From Paulinella micropora (Eukaryota > Cercozoa > Imbricatea > Euglyphida > Paulinellidae), in assembly GCA_019918135.1 (NCBI GenBank), contig WBZZ01000869.1, positions 100,001 through 164,000 of the forward strand: a stretch of DNA of 64,000 bases, in the 5' to 3' direction. Position numbers and translations under genes: made by a program. Shown one piece after another: positions 62,496-64,000 of the stretch. The notes beneath the pieces were generated by a model that saw nothing but the letters and a program-made list of their open reading frames with translations, searched no databases and had not been told where the DNA came from. How positions within the stretch are numbered: position 1 is the first letter of the stretch; every line of letters starts with the position of its first letter.

Positions 62496-63424
62496 AGGAA
62501 GTCAAAGGTCAGCCAATGTCCGGCCGTGGGCTCGTGCACGAGGTTGTAGAACGCGACCCTGTCTAGCGAACCCAGCCCGAAACCGACAGCTCGTAGCCGG
62601 CCCGGGTTAGCCAGTCGTAGACCACCAGCGCGTCGTGCTTGAAGCGGACCGGGTCGCACGTGTCCCACGGCTGGCCCTCGCGGCGGCACCACATGGCTCG
62701 GTTGTACTCGACCACAGCGTAAATCACGCGCCGGGCCTCAAATACGGTGCGCAGGCCCGACAAGACCTCGAACTCGCAGCCCTCCGTGTCAATCTTGAGT
62801 ACCAGGCTGGTGTTAGCGGGCACCAAACTCGCGGCGTGTACCAGGTCGATGTCGGTAGTCGAGTTGTCGACGCCGGCAAAATAGTTGATGGCGGCGTCCT
62901 CCTGGCCCATCGCGTACGGCCAGGTCCCGAAGCAGCCGTTGCGCACGCGCACGCGCGCGTGCTGCGGTCTGCTGTAGTTGCCTGCCAGCACGTTGTGCAC
63001 GCTAATCCTAGACAGCTCGCTCGCGGCCGCCGGCCTTGAGGAAGGCAACGCAGTGGGACTGCGGTTCCACGGCTATGACAGGAACCCCTAACGAGGCGGC
63101 CAAGAGCGTGTAGAAGCCCGCGTTGGCGCCGATATCCATAAAGACCTGGTCGTGCGTCCGGGCACAAGGGCGATTGTCTGCCTTGCACTGCAACACCTCG
63201 GTTAGCAGCTGTCCGATGTGCGGTTCGCTGGTTTGCAGAAAGCGCAGCATGGGGTCTACCACGCCTTTGGCTATCAGGTCCTGGTCCTCGGCCATGAAAA
63301 AGCCCCGCGAAGACCCGGGCACTTTCACCTTCACTAAACGGACGCTCTCCCCGGTGCGGAAGTAGCGCAGCGCTTGTTGCCTGGCGCCCGCAATCGCTAT
63401 TAGGACCAGCAGGACAGCCGCCAT
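62496..63424 (-). pseudogene. Broken FkbM-family methyltransferase
   Basis: ATG 63422-63424 starts a signal-anchor (MAAVLLVLIAIAGARQQALR). The first frame has VFMDIGANAGFYTLL and VIAVEPQSHCVAFLKA, the SAM-binding start of FkbM. After a +1 shift near 63030 the frame has LVLKIDTEGCEFEVLSGL, the conserved KIDTEG block, then AVVEYNRAMW and a further helix. A -1 shift near 62590 leads to SLDRVAFYNLVHEPTAGHWL and then, at about 62496, directly into the F-box fragment. The key motifs are kept but the gene cannot make one product. Related in type to the intact gene at 10630 but not a close copy. Confidence 0.75.
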
Positions 63425-63534
63425 AAGGACCCGCAGAAATGTGGGCGCGCTCCCGGCCGAAATGTTCCGCTTGCTCACAAATCACCAAATGCGGTTTTAT
63501 TCCAAAAAGATCTTGTCCGAATGCAGTGAACTTC

Positions 63535-64000
63535 GCGCCTGCCGCATTTTGTGGACACCTTCTTTTGCCGCAAAATGCGGCACGCCATTAAATTTTTTTT
63601 TTTTTTTTGTAAATTTGGCACATTTTTAGCGACAGAAAAATCTTCGGGAGCCGAGGGCGGGCGGGGAAAAAAAATTAAAATGTAACAAAAAAATCCCCCG
63701 CCCGCCGGCGTCTCCCGAAAAATTCTCTGTCGCTAAAAATGTGCCGAAATGTCCTTTGCAAAAAAATAATTTTTTTCACAAGTGTTCGTAATTCGGTGAA
63801 TTTTGCGACACTTCTGAAAAACGCCGCAATTTGTGGACAATTTCTTTTGCCGCAAAATGCGGCACGCCATTATTTTTTTTTTGTGATTTCGGCAACAACT
63901 GTTTAGCTACAGAAAAATTTTCGGGAGCCGAGGGCGGGCGGGGAAAAAAAACTAAAACGTAACAAAAAATTCCCCGCCCGCCGGCGTCTCCCGAAAAATT
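63535..64000. repeat. Tandem foldback array at the right edge
   Basis: Two units about 282 bases apart, each beginning TTCTTTTGCCGCAAAATGCG (63561 and 63843), followed by a hairpin with ACAGAAAAAT.TTCGGGAGCC and TCTCCCGAAAAATT arms around GAGGGCGGGCGGGG / CCCGCCCGCCGG. The second unit is cut by the window end. Confidence 0.85.

Noticed and set aside
11460..63424. A single programmed ribosomal frameshift mechanism shared by many genes
   Set aside because: Directions differ (+1 and -1) and no common slippery heptamer is seen at the sites. Only the shared site in the two BspA paralogues is kept as a candidate.
1..64000. tRNA or rRNA genes
   Set aside because: No cloverleaf with the T-loop GTTCRANNC box in proper spacing and no ribosomal RNA core sequences were noticed on reading; a dedicated scan was not possible.

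Overview
The window reads as nuclear-type DNA from a unicellular eukaryote, or DNA of a eukaryotic large DNA virus living in or integrated into one. Spliceosomal introns with GT..AG ends can be placed in at least four genes (the SET gene at 429-4849, the SKP1 gene at 24140-25071, the small gene at 20867-21385 and the HNH gene at 38823-40511). AATAAA signals sit just after or across some stop codons. Intergenic DNA is full of homopolymer G/C and T runs, (TTA)n, (CA)n and (TG)n arrays. I cannot name the organism. The gene content (F-box family, Kelch, BspA-like surface proteins, Bro-N/HNH proteins, FkbM methyltransferases, zeta-like kinase, Fanzor nuclease) is typical of giant-virus-like accessory DNA, but no virus hallmark gene (capsid, packaging ATPase, polymerase, late transcription factor) was seen, so integration is only a hypothesis.

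Layout. 0-5 kb: AT-richer DNA with one large multi-exon gene (SET domain, a DUF7869-like middle, acidic and RG-rich end). 5-7 kb: a deleted copy of the 19.9 kb locus and a cluster of foldback repeats. 7-19.4 kb: a cluster of BspA-like (DUF285) secreted or surface proteins, one locus on the plus strand, a ruined second copy, and two large minus-strand paralogues with EGF and discoidin-like modules; a secreted FkbM methyltransferase lies between them. 19.9-27 kb: small unknown genes, a SKP1 homologue and a decayed gene. 27-49 kb: three compound CA / CCAAT / TG repeat islands, each upstream of a plus-strand gene, with three F-box paralogues, a protein with FG-type decapeptide repeats, a possible tyrosine-recombinase-like gene, a Bro-N-like/HNH gene and a zeta-like kinase. 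49-59 kb: unknown genes, a SAM-like protein, a second Bro-N-like gene and a Kelch-repeat protein. 59-64 kb: a Fanzor (eukaryotic TnpB-type) nuclease between foldback repeats, a 3' fragment of an F-box gene fused to a broken FkbM gene, and a tandem foldback array at the right edge.

Two themes tie the region together. First, a ubiquitin-ligase kit: one SKP1-type adaptor, three intact F-box proteins plus a fragment, and a Kelch protein, all within 40 kb. Second, decay or recoding: about ten genes carry a single frameshift and at least eight positions show a lone in-frame stop followed by clearly continuing coding sequence. The frameshifts go both ways (+1 and -1), which fits random indels in decaying genes or uncorrected base-calling errors better than one programmed mechanism. 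The stops are nearly all explicable as CAG/CAA/CGA to TAG/TAA/TGA changes.
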